In this document: piece by piece, positions 50,110 to 62,914 of the stretch
Position numbering within the stretch: position 1 is the stretch's first letter
How the letters are laid out: every line of letters begins with the position of its first letter
From: Lodderomyces elongisporus
Lineage: Eukaryota > Ascomycota > Pichiomycetes > Serinales > Debaryomycetaceae
Reading direction: 5' to 3'
Assembly: GCF_030384665.1 (NCBI RefSeq)
Contig: NC_083673.1
Span: 2,365,501-2,429,500, forward strand
Length of the DNA: 64,000 nt
The notes under the pieces: model-generated
Seen by the model: only the letters and a program-made list of their open reading frames with translations
Database searches by the model: none
What the model was told of the DNA's origin: nothing
Program-made: the position numbers and the translations under genes

Positions 50110-52523
50110 ATGGGGTTGCTCAATAACTTAAATGACCAATTGGCCACACAGCAGTATTCTTCAAAAGAGAGCCATTCACAAGCGGAGGCTTTAATGACTC
50201 AAAACGACGAAACTACACAACAGGATGGATACAGAAAGCAACTGGGGCAACTGGGGCAACACGAGCAACTTGGGCAACTTGGGCAACATTTTTCCATTTT
50301 GGGCTCTGCTTTTAACATAGGCTCCTCTCTCGGAAACCATAAAGAACCTCACAATGAACAAGGACCAGATCTAAGTATCTTGAGCAAAATCAAAAGTAGA
50401 TTAATGAAGGGAGCAATGGGAGAAAAAGAAGAAGCCAAGATTGATCAACATGAGATTGCTTTGGCTGAAACTCAAAAAATTGACAACAACAGCACAATCA
50501 GAGACAATGCTCACAATGGTACAGATCAACAAGATAACGACGATGTTTTAAATGATGGCGTTTTCACCAAATTCCAAGTACTTCCTCAATTGGAAGTTGA
50601 CGAAACAGAGTATTTACAACCACTGTCTATCGTTGATACAAATCCCAATCTAGATCCTACGCAAGTGATTCCCAAAACATCCAAATCACCAAATCTTCAA
50701 AATTTATTCATATCAGATGATGAAATTGAAAAAGAAGTAAACAATGACACTGAAATGCTCTCAACAGAAGAAGAAAGAGCCAAGAGAATTGCTGAACTAT
50801 CAAATAAAAACAAACAAGAAAGATTGCTCAAACAGAAACAAAACATGGAAGAATTGGATGAGGATCTTACGAGAGGCACACTAACAGATGAAGAAAATGA
50901 ACTCAACGACGAAGCTAACGACACCGTGATTTCTTCGCATATCAAGAGCGATGGCTTGTCCACCAAAGAATTGGAAAAAGCACAAGAATTTTTGAGTATA
51001 AAAAAGAGAAATATGGACATTCAACCCGTGTTTAAAAGCGCAAAAGTGTTTACCAAGGACAAATTTCTAGACGCATTCTCTGATGATGATGATGATGATC
51101 ATAATGATCATAATGAAGATGATCATGTTAAACACCAAGCTGCAAAACCACGTTCTTCACCACCCCTCTCACCACCACAAACATCAACAAAAGACTTTTT
51201 AGACTCAAGCCCAATTACTTCTCCGGTTCAAGAAGGAGTAGAAGAATCCATCAAGCAAATGTTTCTGCTAAAACCCACCCTGAACAACCCCTTGGAAGCA
51301 TACACTAGGAAATTGAAAGAGGAAACTATTGGCAAGGGAAAAAGAAATGCATATGGCAATGTTAACGATGATGGTGAAGGGGAAGCAGTAAACGAGGCTT
51401 TAATCACTTTAGACTCCGATTCCGATGAAGATGTTGGTAGAATTGGGAGGTCCTCATCGCCAATTAAAAACAGTTATATATCTCAATATACAACGCGAGC
51501 CGCAAAGGAGCTCAATGTTATACCAGAACTTTCGAAGGAAAGGAAGCTCATGATACGCCAAAAATTTTCCAAAAAGAGAATGGCCAACAATACAACCAAA
51601 CAAAGACTAAATGACACTGCTTCAGCATCAAGGAAACAAAATGATTTCTTAAAACAACTTTGTAAACGAAACATTGATCAATTAAGGGTCCAGAAACTTA
51701 ATGACCCTGAGCATGCATTGATGGAAGAATTCGAGAAAGAGGAGGAAACAATGACAACTCTCTTGGAAAGAGAAATGGAAAGGGTAAGGAAGATTAGACA
51801 AAAGGAGAAATTACAAGAACGCGCCAAGTTAGCACTCATGAGCAAGGCATTGAATGGAGATAAGCTGTATAATGAAGGTGATGATGAGTCATATCATGGC
51901 TCTGATGGTGAGGTGCATAGTGAAGTAGCTGACTCAGAAGTTCCTGATAGCGAGTATGATACAGACGAAGGTGAAGAAGAAGAAGAAGGAGAAGAGGGAG
52001 AAGAAAGAGAAGAAGGAGAAGAAGAAGGGGAAGAAGGAGAAGTCGATGATGATAATCTTTACTCTCAAATAAGTTACGACCAAAAAATTAATCCAGATAA
52101 TTCAAATATTGCTCAAGATAATTCCTATGTGAGAGATTATGGCGCCAGCCAAGCAGGTCAAGATAACGCAATGCACAAACTATTTGAAAATCTTCCATCC
52201 AGAGTTACCGAAGACTCGTTCATGTCTACACAAAACGAACAGTTGTCAAAGCCTACTGGTATATTGCCCGAGTTCACTGACTTGACTCAAGAACACCAGG
52301 CAACTCAACTGACACAAGTTGATACGGCCACTCAAATAGATAGTCTCAGTAATGTAGCGGAAACTCAAGTGATAAGAAAACCTCATGAGAAAACGATCAA
52401 AGAGGACAACATGAGGACGGGTAAAGTGCAAATCAGTATGAATGCGGCTCGGGAGGATAAACATATGGCTATTGACGCTGATAATGCGGAAGAACAGGGA
52501 AAAGAAGCAGAAGAAGGAGATGG

Positions 52524-52554
<31 letters not shown>

Positions 52555-54096
52555 GACGATGTTATCACGCCAGCTCAAGTCTCCCGAGGTCGGAAAGCTT
52601 TAAGAAAGAAAATGATTGAAATCAACAACGACATTGATGAAGTTGGTAACCACTCTAATATTGAAAAAGAGGAAGAGGAAGAAGTGGAAATTGACCCAGA
52701 AGTGATGCAACAAAGAGTTAAGGAATATGAACAAAAGATTCGCAGACAAGAATTGCAAGCACGAAGGAGGAGAAAAGAGATGGAAAGAAGGGGTATCAAA
52801 AATATAGTTGAAGGAGAAGCAGAAGAGTCTGAGGATGAGTGGAAGGGACTTGGTGGAGATGATGGAGAGTTTAGTGATGTGGCCAACTCTGAAGATGAAA
52901 AAATGATTGACAATGATTTTAACATTGACTTGAAAAATGAAGAGGTTAGAAGAAAGTTTATGGAGGATTATCAAATCAAAGACCAAAAGGAGTTGGAAAA
53001 ACTACTTGATGATATAAAGAACCACAAGTTGATTCGAAGAGTCGGGCACAATGGATTAGACATTGAATTGAGTGATGAAGAGGACCAACTTTTAGCCGCG
53101 TATAGAAGACAGAAACTTCAAGAACAACAGCAGCGTCTTTTACAGAATAAAAAACTACAAGCATTGAGCAAGGATGAAAAATCCAAAGCATTCTTTGCCA
53201 CTATCCAGGATAAAAATGAGCTGATTAAAATCGATAGTGATAGTGAAAACGAGGTTGATAAACAAGAAATAGTTTCGAATCCATTCAATAATGAGGAAAC
53301 GAAAAACAAAAAAGTTCACGATAAAGAGAAAATTAGTAATAGCGAAAATGATGATGAAAAAGAGCAGGACTCACTTGAAAAGGTGGAACCAATTAGGAAA
53401 ACTATAAAGATTGAAGAATCATTTGTTCAAAAACAGTTGTCTTTTCTTCACAATAGCATCTACGATGACGAAGAAACAAGATACCAAAAGTTACAGAAAA
53501 TGTCAAACTTTCAGCATGGTTTATCTGATAACGATGATGATGTTGCTGATTTGAATGAGTTGAAATCACGATGCTCAATCAATCTTGGTCACAAGCAGCC
53601 ACAAAAAGAATCACGTAAACGAAGTTTAGATCAGACTGAAACTGATGTAGACGATGACGAAGAAGATACACAAAAAGATCAAGAACCAGATAGTGCTCAT
53701 ACTGCTGTCCATAATTACGAGAAGAACTACGTCAATAATAGAACTAATGATGATGGTCAAGAAGAAGAAGAAGAAGAAGAAGATGATGATGATGGAGAAT
53801 TCATGCCTGTTTTCAAAAAGCCATCGCTCGTTAAATCATTCGTGTCCTTCCAGGAACAACAAGGTATACTGATCAAAGATGGTAAACAACACTTTTCAGG
53901 AGTTACAATCAGCAAACAGTACAAAGTTGTCTCAGGTTCAAAAGCTTCAATTACCTATATGTCTAGAAATAGCAGCAGCAATAAGAGACAAAACACTGAA
54001 ATCAAGAATAGCAAGCAGCGTCAAATTGAGAAAAATCTCAACAACTTTAAGAGAAAATCAACATCTTCGCTGTTATTTTCCAATTCAGGTTTTTAA
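50110..54096 (+). CDS. MRC1: Mrc1/claspin replication-checkpoint mediator
   Basis: 1328 residues, highly acidic and largely disordered, with helical segments. The MRC1-like domain is visible from about residue 902: EAEESEDEWKGLGGDDGEFSD followed by a long helical stretch (FMEDYQIKDQKELEKLLDDI, then LELSDEEDQLLAAYRRQ-like). Earlier, a basic helical region at about 495-580 (RQKFSKKRM, FLKQLCKRNIDQLR) resembles the DNA-binding and helical parts of yeast Mrc1 (1096 aa). TQ/SQ motifs, targets of Mec1 kinase, cluster at residues 13-40 and about 720-760. Mrc1 travels with the fork (with Tof1-Csm3) and transmits the checkpoint signal to Rad53. Long Asp/Glu runs are encoded by GAT/GAA repeats, and an N-terminal QLGQ repeat is duplicated. 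Upstream MCB boxes fit G1/S expression. Confidence 0.88.
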
Positions 54097-54355
54097 AATT
54101 AGACATATGAGTTTAGCAGCATGATAAAACTAAATGAAAGTGGAAAAATTAATCTTTATTTAGAAGACGAATTGTGTGAATCACCGAACTACTTTTTGAA
54201 TAAATAAGTGAGAGGTGAGTAAACTTATAAGTAGATGCATAAAACTGATATAAATATCTATAGAATTAATAGTACGCCAATGCAAAAAAAAATAAAAAAA
54301 TGAAAAAGTATACAATTTTTAAGAGAAAAAACACTTTTTATTTCTTTTTCTTCTT
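54097..54355. other. Short convergent intergenic region
   Basis: 259 bp between the stops of MRC1 and the unrecognised leftward gene; AT-rich, nothing else seen. Confidence 0.6.
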
Positions 54356-57220
54356 TCAATCTAGTAGACTCGCAGACAATGCTTCTCTTAGCGCATTTTC
54401 ATTATAAGATTTCATAACCGGATGATTGAATATAGAAGCGTCACTATGGTTAATATATTTTTGGTTTTGACGTATAGTGAGATTTGAAAATGTGCCATCT
54501 GTTCGTCGAAAACTGTTATGGGATTTACTCAATTGAGCAACTCCTTGTGGTGGTATTCGTTTTAAATGCGTCTCGTTGGGAATCAGTATAGGTATATTCT
54601 TGAACATTCTTTGTTTCTTCAACTCTTTGATTTTTTGCGGCGTTGGAGGTTTCGTCTTGCAATTAATAGCAGCATTACCCATCTTTGGATCATAAGATAA
54701 TGAGTCGGCTTTTTTGGTCGCTAATCTATCGCCCGCGGTATCTAAATGCTGACCATTAATCCTATCATAATTGGGCAGGGAAAAGGATAAAGATGTTGAA
54801 GATGAGGAAGGGACGGAGTTGACAAAGTTCAGAAAGAGTTTATTGCGAACTGAAGAAGGTGACGAAGGTGGCGACTGAGGGTTTAATGTTGTTGTGACCT
54901 CAGATGTCGTTGCAGCCGTTGACGGCTGTGATTTGGTTGCGTATGAATTAAAAATTGAAGATGAAGTGGGAAATGAAGAACATGTGGTGTTCTTAGATGG
55001 AATATTCAATGGTTTTGCTTTTGCAGGTGAAGAAAAAGAAGTGGATGAGAAGGATACAGATGGCGCGATTGTGTTTGATGCCTGTGATGTTTGGTGTGGA
55101 GGTAAAGCTGGCGGTTGTAACGAAAACGTTTTAACAAGGAAATTGAACGAGTCAAGTGAGGATGATAAGCTACTGCTGTTACTGGCACCATTGGTCTCGA
55201 CATTAGTCGAGTTTCGTAAAATTACCTCATTGAGTAGTTCCATAGATGAGTATTTACTTAACCCCGTCTGTCCGGTGGAACTGGGTACTTCTTGAAACAC
55301 AGAATCTAAAGTAGGCGGCAACACATGTGACGCTCCAAGGTTCGTGATGGGGTTGTGAAACTTGTCAGCTGTATTTGCACTTGCATCATTTTCTGGTTGC
55401 ATATGTGATTTGGAGTCTCTGAATAAATGAGGAAAGGCTTTTTTGTATGTCTCATTCAAATTGGTTGCCAGTTTTCTTAGAAAACGATTGAATGTGTCAA
55501 ACTCCATCTCCGCGTTTGAATTGAAATTGTCGATATCCATGCTACCGTTGTTGTCACTATTGTTTTCATAGTTGTTATAAATTTTGTTGAAGCCGTCATC
55601 TCCTTCATCAAATAAAACTTGGTCTTGCTTCTCAGGAGAGTAATATGATACATCAGATAACATGGAGTATATATCAGAATCTGCCTCGTTATGTTCAAGC
55701 AGTTGTCGCGGGGTATGAAATTTAGTCGACAAAGTATCGGAACAACAAAGTGGTCCAAAAAATACATCTTTTTGATTGTTACCAAAGGTATCCTCTTGAT
55801 TATATTCAAAGTTGTCATCACCACTAGTACCATGATTGCAATTATCATTGCCGTTATTGATGCGTCTACTGACAAATTCATCACATTTGTTTTCCATACT
55901 TTGATAATCCATGTGGTGTGGAAGCTGACTCATGCTGATAAAATGTTTTAACCTATTAAATTGTAAATAATCTCGCTCACAACTAAACTCTTTCAACAAG
56001 TCATCATGATTCATTGAGAAATCCGTAGGGTCAGAATTTGACCTTTGATGTTTTGCAAGTGTACTTATATTTTCAGGATTTAGGCGAGGTGTGGCTAAAT
56101 CATCATCATCATCATCATTATTATTAATATCATCATTATAATCATTATTATAATCATCATTATCATCATTATCAATGTTGGTATTTTCAGTTATATCACC
56201 ATCATCAATGTTATTCTTTTTAGTATTAACTCCATCATTAATATCATTAGTAGAACCATTATTGCTACTATCTTCTTGTTCTTTGTTTCTCTTTTCCTTT
56301 TCATCTCCAGCTTTTTGTGCTTTAACCATTGTTTCAATATGAGGAGATATATGGCTCATCATATGGGTTTCCAATGTTTCATATGATCTTGATAAGCTAT
56401 TCTTCATCATTCTCTCGCTGTCGTTATCTGACTCTTGTAAAGATTCAGCAGAAGACCCAGCTACAGAATAAGTAGCTGTGGTGCCTGCGCTTGATAAATC
56501 TTCATATGCAATTGGGTTTATATTGTATATACTCGACAACCTGTATCGTGATTTTTTCTTTGTTATGTTTCGTGGCTCCAGCCTCAAAGTGGGTGGCATG
56601 CTAGCTGCAAGGGCTGATGGCGAAGATGAAGAAGGATGTGTTGTTGTTGTTGTTGTTGCACATCTCATTGGTTTTAGTCGTAGATTTGAAATTGAGATCA
56701 TCTTTTTGATATCTGGTGGGGTCGGCGTGGAGCTGAAATGGTTGGAGTAGCCATGTACATTACTTCTCTCTTCATCGTCTACATCTTCCAAATCCAGGTC
56801 TATTTCTTCCTCGTCGAGATCCGTTTCATCAATGTCTCTCTCCATCGTCGCTGGCAAGTTGTGCAGCTCAACCATGCCCATATATCGATCATTGAGTGAC
56901 AACTTCTTTAAAACGTGCGAGTATTCCAAGGTCAAGTTTTCAAATGCAGTTTGGTTCGTGATTTTGTCGTTGAAATGCAAGTTTGATTCAAAATAAAACG
57001 ATCGTTCATTCAATGCATTCAACTGTGCTAAGCAAGATCTGTTCAAGTCCATAAGGTTCTTGATTTCCTCGATATCCTGATCATCTTGTAGTAGTCTTTG
57101 ATTGATATATGATATGCTATTGATCAAGTCGATGGAGCTTGAAGTGACATTAAGTAGTCGGTTTGATCGCAGTTCAATTTCTTGAACAAAAGAGAGGATA
57201 TGGTCTAACCTCGTGGACAT
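54356..57220 (-). CDS. Large unrecognised protein with helical N-terminus and disordered middle
   Basis: 954 residues; I do not recognise an orthologue. Residues about 1-130 are predicted helical with leucine spacing typical of coiled coil (ILSFVQEIELRSNRLL, CLAQLNALNERSFYFESNL). An acidic patch (about 135-155), then long low-complexity Asn/Asp and Ser/Thr tracts follow (for example 335-385, encoded by ATC/ATT repeats on the plus strand). The C-terminal 110 residues look more conserved: KTKPPTPQKIKELKKQRMF, IPILIPNETHLKRIP and an end resembling a short amphipathic helix (NENALREALSASLLD). The layout (N-terminal coiled coil, long disordered region, short conserved tail) is seen in organelle-inheritance or cell-polarity adaptors such as Vac17, but this is only a weak resemblance. 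Confidence 0.75.
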   Translation of the reverse strand: MSTRLDHILSFVQEIELRSNRLLNVTSSSIDLINSISYINQRLLQDDQDIEEIKNLMDLNRSCLAQLNALNERSFYFESNLHFNDKITNQTAFENLTLEYSHVLKKLSLNDRYMGMVELHNLPATMERDIDETDLDEEEIDLDLEDVDDEERSNVHGYSNHFSSTPTPPDIKKMISISNLRLKPMRCATTTTTTHPSSSSPSALAASMPPTLRLEPRNITKKKSRYRLSSIYNINPIAYEDLSSAGTTATYSVAGSSAESLQESDNDSERMMKNSLSRSYETLETHMMSHISPHIETMVKAQKAGDEKEKRNKEQEDSSNNGSTNDINDGVNTKKNNIDDGDITENTNIDNDDNDDYNNDYNDDINNNDDDDDDLATPRLNPENISTLAKHQRSNSDPTDFSMNHDDLLKEFSCERDYLQFNRLKHFISMSQLPHHMDYQSMENKCDEFVSRRINNGNDNCNHGTSGDDNFEYNQEDTFGNNQKDVFFGPLCCSDTLSTKFHTPRQLLEHNEADSDIYSMLSDVSYYSPEKQDQVLFDEGDDGFNKIYNNYENNSDNNGSMDIDNFNSNAEMEFDTFNRFLRKLATNLNETYKKAFPHLFRDSKSHMQPENDASANTADKFHNPITNLGASHVLPPTLDSVFQEVPSSTGQTGLSKYSSMELLNEVILRNSTNVETNGASNSSSLSSSLDSFNFLVKTFSLQPPALPPHQTSQASNTIAPSVSFSSTSFSSPAKAKPLNIPSKNTTCSSFPTSSSIFNSYATKSQPSTAATTSEVTTTLNPQSPPSSPSSVRNKLFLNFVNSVPSSSSTSLSFSLPNYDRINGQHLDTAGDRLATKKADSLSYDPKMGNAAINCKTKPPTPQKIKELKKQRMFKNIPILIPNETHLKRIPPQGVAQLSKSHNSFRRTDGTFSNLTIRQNQKYINHSDASIFNHPVMKSYNENALREALSASLLD
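56099..56185. repeat. (ATC/ATT)n array coding Asp/Asn
   Basis: Imperfect ATC/ATT triplets encode an Asp/Asn tract in the unrecognised 954-residue protein. Confidence 0.85.
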
Positions 57221-58678
57221 TCCTTATTGTGCTTGTATTGTTACTCTACTTTTGATGTTCTTGATATTCCTTTGTTTCTGTTAATTTTTTTTTTTTGCCA
57301 TGAATCGTGTTTTGAATATCACACACTATAGGTTTCTTGATTTTCACACTCTTGCTTTCTGTTTTCGTTTTTGTTTCTGTTTCTGTTTCTGTTTTTGTTT
57401 TGTTCTTTATTCAATGTATTTGTTTTACTGATTCTGGTTCTAGTGATTTCCTTTTCTTTTTTTTTTTTTCGGATTTGTGCAAGATCAGAAAGAGTACAAT
57501 TCAAGAAATCCAAAGATTTGACTATCTTTGATTTATCGTTGTGCAGGTTTGCAAAACACAGTAAAATCGGCGGGGGGGGGGAGGGCGGTGCGTAAAGGAG
57601 GGATAATGGTAAAAGAAAATTTGAAACAAACAAATGTGAATACCATAAAAAAAAAACTAACAAGTTGGTTTTAGATTCTTGCAACAAAGTTTATAGATTA
57701 GGATTGAACCTTGGGATGACTTCTTTTGATAGCCATATGTGGCTTCTATAACTCTTGTAATGTGATGGAGGATTGTGGACGGTTTAGTTAAAGATAATTA
57801 TTTTTTTTCTTCTCTCTCTCTCTCTCTCTTTTTCTTTATTAAGCTACCGCGCATTTTGTGTCGATGGAATCTCAAAACAGACCAAATGGGGCAAGTCGCA
57901 TTCCTCAATAGGACTTGCATCGCTTAAACCTACCATCCTACCCAAATAATATGTATATATGTATATACATATATATATATATATACATATATACATATAA
58001 GTAAAATAAATAAGTTACGAGTACTCTTTAAATAGCACTCTGTTTCCATTCAAAAATTGTTCTTGCACATCACATCACATCAGATCACAAGACATTAATA
58101 TTACGCATGGACTGAATAATTTCACTGTCAATGATTACTGAAGAGGATCATAAATAGCAAGTTCTGACTGTAACATAAAGAATGCGCTACCAAATGCAAT
58201 AAATTTTGGGTTTTTCTCTGTTTTTTTGTTTTTGTTTTTGTTTTCAATATTCTTAAAAAAATATTAGAGGATGCAACGAAGAACGTGACAGCACTTTGCA
58301 ACAAGAAAAACTTACATTTAAATAGGGATGTACATTCAAGAGCCAAATGTTTTTTTTTCCACTTTTTGTTTGGATTGAAACTACTTGGTACCCAATGAAA
58401 ACATTGTATGATTCAAGATGTAAAAATAATTTGCAAAGCCTTCAACAAGAAGTTGGGAAACTATTTATTCAACTACAAGTTCATTTCCATCTAAAAATTG
58501 CTTCTTTTTCGTGTGTGTGTGTATATATATCTTTTTTCTTTCTTTCCTTTTTTCTTAATCTGTTTGTTTCTCAGCAAAAAACTAATGCTATACTAGGGGG
58601 TAAGGAAATTAAAGAGGAAATCACACGCTAGAGTACGGTGTTGGTAAGTGTTTTCAGAAACAAATCAGATTTCATAGC
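57221..58678. other. Intergenic region between the unrecognised gene and KRR1
   Basis: 1.46 kb without a supported gene. Seen: a GTTTCT hexamer array (57366-57400), a G-run (57572-57581), a CT array (57812-57830), an interrupted TA/CATA tract (57950-58000) and short TCACA repeats near 58070-58090. A CACGTT (minus strand) lies near 58283. Confidence 0.55.
57950..58000. repeat. TATA/CATATA-rich alternating tract
   Basis: Alternating purine-pyrimidine DNA with units TATATG, TATACA and a (TA)7-9 core; nearly palindromic over about 45 bp. Confidence 0.8.
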
Positions 58679-60138
<1,460 letters not shown>

Positions 60139-60525
60139 ATGGCAGGATACAAGCTCAAACTGGATAATACATCCAAGCCATTGCTGAAGAATAAGACACA
60201 GAAAGTAACGAAAGGGAAACACACATCTAAGAAAAACACAGCTTCGGTTACTTCCGCAACATCTTTGTCATCTGCAAAGTCACATGCAAAGGCCAAAGCA
60301 AACAAGAGTAAGCTAGGCAGGTTGAATGCAGATATCAATGGATTTGACGAGATAAGGGGTCTTGTAGTGCAAGAACCAATGACAAAGATTACAAAAGATA
60401 AACTAAAAACATTAGATTCGATAAAGGATGATTATATTAAAGATGAGGAAAAGAAAAAAATCACCAAATTGGCAAATGAAGAAATGGAAAAACAGTTGGA
60501 GGTATTGACTGGAATTGGTCTTTGA
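60139..60525 (+). CDS. Small lysine-rich protein, function unknown
   Basis: 128 residues. The first 70 are basic and low in complexity (Lys/Ser/Thr/Ala), the remainder is a helical, charged domain (NGFDEIRGLVVQEP, then DKLKTLDSIKDDYIKDEEKKKITKLANEEMEKQLEVLTG). Composition is unlike the repeat-derived frames nearby: a mixed-residue C-terminal half with heptad-like spacing and a compact stop. It is divergent from KRR1, so a nucleolar or ribosome-biogenesis role is plausible. I do not recognise the family. Confidence 0.65.
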   Translation: MAGYKLKLDNTSKPLLKNKTQKVTKGKHTSKKNTASVTSATSLSSAKSHAKAKANKSKLGRLNADINGFDEIRGLVVQEPMTKITKDKLKTLDSIKDDYIKDEEKKKITKLANEEMEKQLEVLTGIGL

Positions 60526-61454
60526 TTTGAGTTTAGGATACGTTAAGCGTTCTTTAGTAAATTTAGTATTATTAAATGAGCCAAACTTTACCGAGATCCG
60601 TGTTGTTATTGTTGTTGCTGCTGTTGGTTTTGTTGTTGTCGTCGTCGTGGTAAAAAGACACATGGTGTTTTTCAAAAAATGAATTAAAAAAAAGAGGTTG
60701 ATAAACTCACCATCCAAACTACCCAGGGATGGGAAACCTAAATAAAGAAAAAAATTCAAAGCACGAAACAAAGCAAAGCAAAGCAAACTGAAGCAAAACA
60801 AAACTACTAAATTCTGGATCAAATGAATTCGATTGGTTTTTTGCGTGAACTTCCTGGAATTTAAATTCAAAGAATATCACCTTTGGGATTGTTTGACGTG
60901 ATTATTTCCAAGTTGTGCACAGAACCAAGTTTCAATAAGCATATATCACGCTGATTATCGTTTGCAACACTTTCGACAAAAATTCATGTCGCATTAAGAT
61001 TTCTATGCTCGATGTGAATAAAGTAGCCCTTTTTTGTACTGTTCAAAGTATCAGTCCTTTTAAATTTGGTAAACAAGAGGAAATTTATTGCAAGGAGTGG
61101 TTGCTTTGGTGGATTCCTAAACTTATGAATCTTGAGTTACTAATCAATGTGGCTTGGGATATTGTATTACAACACAGCTCGAACTTTGTGATACAAACTA
61201 CATTAAAAGAGCAAAGAAACTGCTTTATTAAATGATGATGATGATGATGATGAGGATAATGACAATCATCATTACCATGATTGTATGCTGCTTTCTTTTT
61301 CGTCACGTCTCGTGACCTGTGTAAAAAATATTACTAAGATGTCTGATGTTTTACCTATCTTGGTAAGATGTTTAGTTGCTACGCCATGTTGTGGATTATG
61401 TACTCACATGGCCATTGGCCAAAGTCTAAGCCGAGTTAGATGTGGGAGTAAAAG

Positions 61455-61485
61455 TGGAAGCGGAAGTGGAAGCGGAAGTGGAATT
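61455..61485. repeat. 12-bp tandem repeat (GGAAGCGGAAGT)
   Basis: About two and a half copies of a 12-bp unit, reading as Gly-Ser on the plus strand. Confidence 0.75.
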
Positions 61486-61826
61486 GAAGGTTAACGATTA
61501 GTAAGCTGTAACAACAATACATTTTGGTGTAATTTTTCTTTGTTTTCTTATTCTTTTTTTTTTTGCTTTTGGCAATAAAGTATTGTTTTTCCATGTAGTG
61601 AGATTTGCTGACAAATTTGTGCATTTGCTTACATAAACAGTCCAATTTTTCGGTTGCGTGAGCTTTGCAACAATCTGGAAAATGTAGAGTAAAGGATGCC
61701 ATTTCATTGTTACAAACATCTACAGATTACCTAATCAAATATACTAATGTAATTGGAATAGCAATACAATTTGACAACCATTATTAGCGATGCTTTTGGT
61801 GATATCAACATTGGTTTCGAAAAGAG

Positions 61827-61834
61827 TATAAATA
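61827..61834 (+). promoter_or_regulatory. TATA box of the NmrA-like gene
   Basis: TATAAATA 196 bp before the start codon, in a context (GAGTATAAATATC) typical of regulated yeast promoters. Confidence 0.55.
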
Positions 61835-62029
61835 TCACACCTTTTCCTTCCTTTGACATTCATGTTTGGGTAAATCTCAATTTTTTTTTTTCAACAGCAT
61901 TAATCTTAGCAAATCTTCATATACATTTCCTAAGGTTTTGAATCAAACAAGAACAGTTGCTACTACTACTGCTACTACTACCACCACCACTACTAAAGCT
62001 ACTTAAACTCCCATAACTACTACTTAAAA

Positions 62030-62914
62030 ATGTCCAAGGTTTCCATTGCAGTTATTGGTCTTCACGGTTTCATTGGTGAACATGTTTTGGCCGCTATCAA
62101 CTCTGGTAAATTTGACGAAAAGATCCAGTTTCCAGTTAAAGCTGTGACTCGTAAAGTTGATGCCAAGTCCACCGACAAGATCCAGTATGTTCATGCACCT
62201 GAACTTTTGGATCCCAAACTTGCTACCGAGCTCAAGGGTGTTGATGTGCTTGTTGAGTTGACTACTCCAACACCCGAGATCTTTAAAAATATTGAAAAAT
62301 TGATTGAGCGCGTGAATCCCAAGTTGTTTATTCCTTCGCAATTTGGTACTGATCTTTTGCAGCTTGGCACTTATGCAAGTGGATTTCTTGATTTCAAAAC
62401 AGAACATTCAGTGAATGTTCGTAAGTTAGGAGTCAAAGTTGTTGACATTATTACTTCATTGTGGGCTACACCTGGGGCATACTTGTATGATTGGGTTGGT
62501 GCCGTTGGTATCACCGAGGAAGGAATCAATGTGATTGGTGATATTAATCAAAAGTTCAACATCTGTAAGTTGGAGGATGTTGGGAATGTTGTATTGGCCG
62601 TGGCTACTTTTCAACAGGTTGCCAATTTGCCGGATGTCCTTCATATTGCTAGTGATACCGTTACCGTGAAGAATATCATTGATAGGTACAGTGTGTCCAA
62701 GAATAAGGACTTGAAGGTGATTAGTGAGATCAGCGCTGAGCAAGGTAGAAAAATACTCAATGACAAGTTAAAAGCTGGTTTTAAAGAAGATGATTTTTAC
62801 TTTTATTTGCAAGCTATTGTTGCTCAAGGGTTGGACAAAGGTTTGTACTTTAGCAAATTGGACAATGAATTGCTCAATCCAAACGAATCATTATGGAAAT
62901 GGGGTAAATTCTAG
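62030..62914 (+). CDS. NmrA/isoflavone-reductase-like NAD(P)-binding protein
   Basis: 294 residues of the atypical short-chain dehydrogenase group. The N-terminal Rossmann loop IGLHGFIGEHV (GxxGxxG at residues 10-16) is followed by a beta strand and VTRKVDAKS, suggesting NADP binding. FIPSQFGTD near residue 104 is the family's conserved PSEFG-like segment, and TSLWATPGAYLYDW lines the substrate side. Length fits the family (about 290-320). There are no in-frame CTG codons and leucine is mostly TTG, suggesting good expression. The substrate is unknown; in fungi such proteins range from redox sensors to reductases. Confidence 0.88.
   Translation: MSKVSIAVIGLHGFIGEHVLAAINSGKFDEKIQFPVKAVTRKVDAKSTDKIQYVHAPELLDPKLATELKGVDVLVELTTPTPEIFKNIEKLIERVNPKLFIPSQFGTDLLQLGTYASGFLDFKTEHSVNVRKLGVKVVDIITSLWATPGAYLYDWVGAVGITEEGINVIGDINQKFNICKLEDVGNVVLAVATFQQVANLPDVLHIASDTVTVKNIIDRYSVSKNKDLKVISEISAEQGRKILNDKLKAGFKEDDFYFYLQAIVAQGLDKGLYFSKLDNELLNPNESLWKWGKF

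Larger units (their letters stand above)
60526..62029. other. Intergenic region upstream of the NmrA-like gene
   Basis: 1.5 kb without a supported gene. Contains GTT/CGT triplets (60603-60650), AAAGC-type repeats (60770-60790), a GAT array (61233-61250), a 12-bp GGAAGCGGAAGT array (61455-61485), a TATA box (61827-61834) and an ACT/ACC array in the leader (61957-61995). Confidence 0.55.

Noticed and set aside
52246..52578. Several minus-strand frames of 60-128 codons inside MRC1
   Set aside because: Antisense shadows of Asp/Glu-rich coding sequence, giving Ser- or Ile-runs.
60412..60870. 152-codon minus-strand frame
   Set aside because: Overlaps the better-supported small Lys-rich gene and contains a Thr run from a GTT repeat.
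62024..62407. 127-codon minus-strand frame
   Set aside because: Antisense to the NmrA-like gene.
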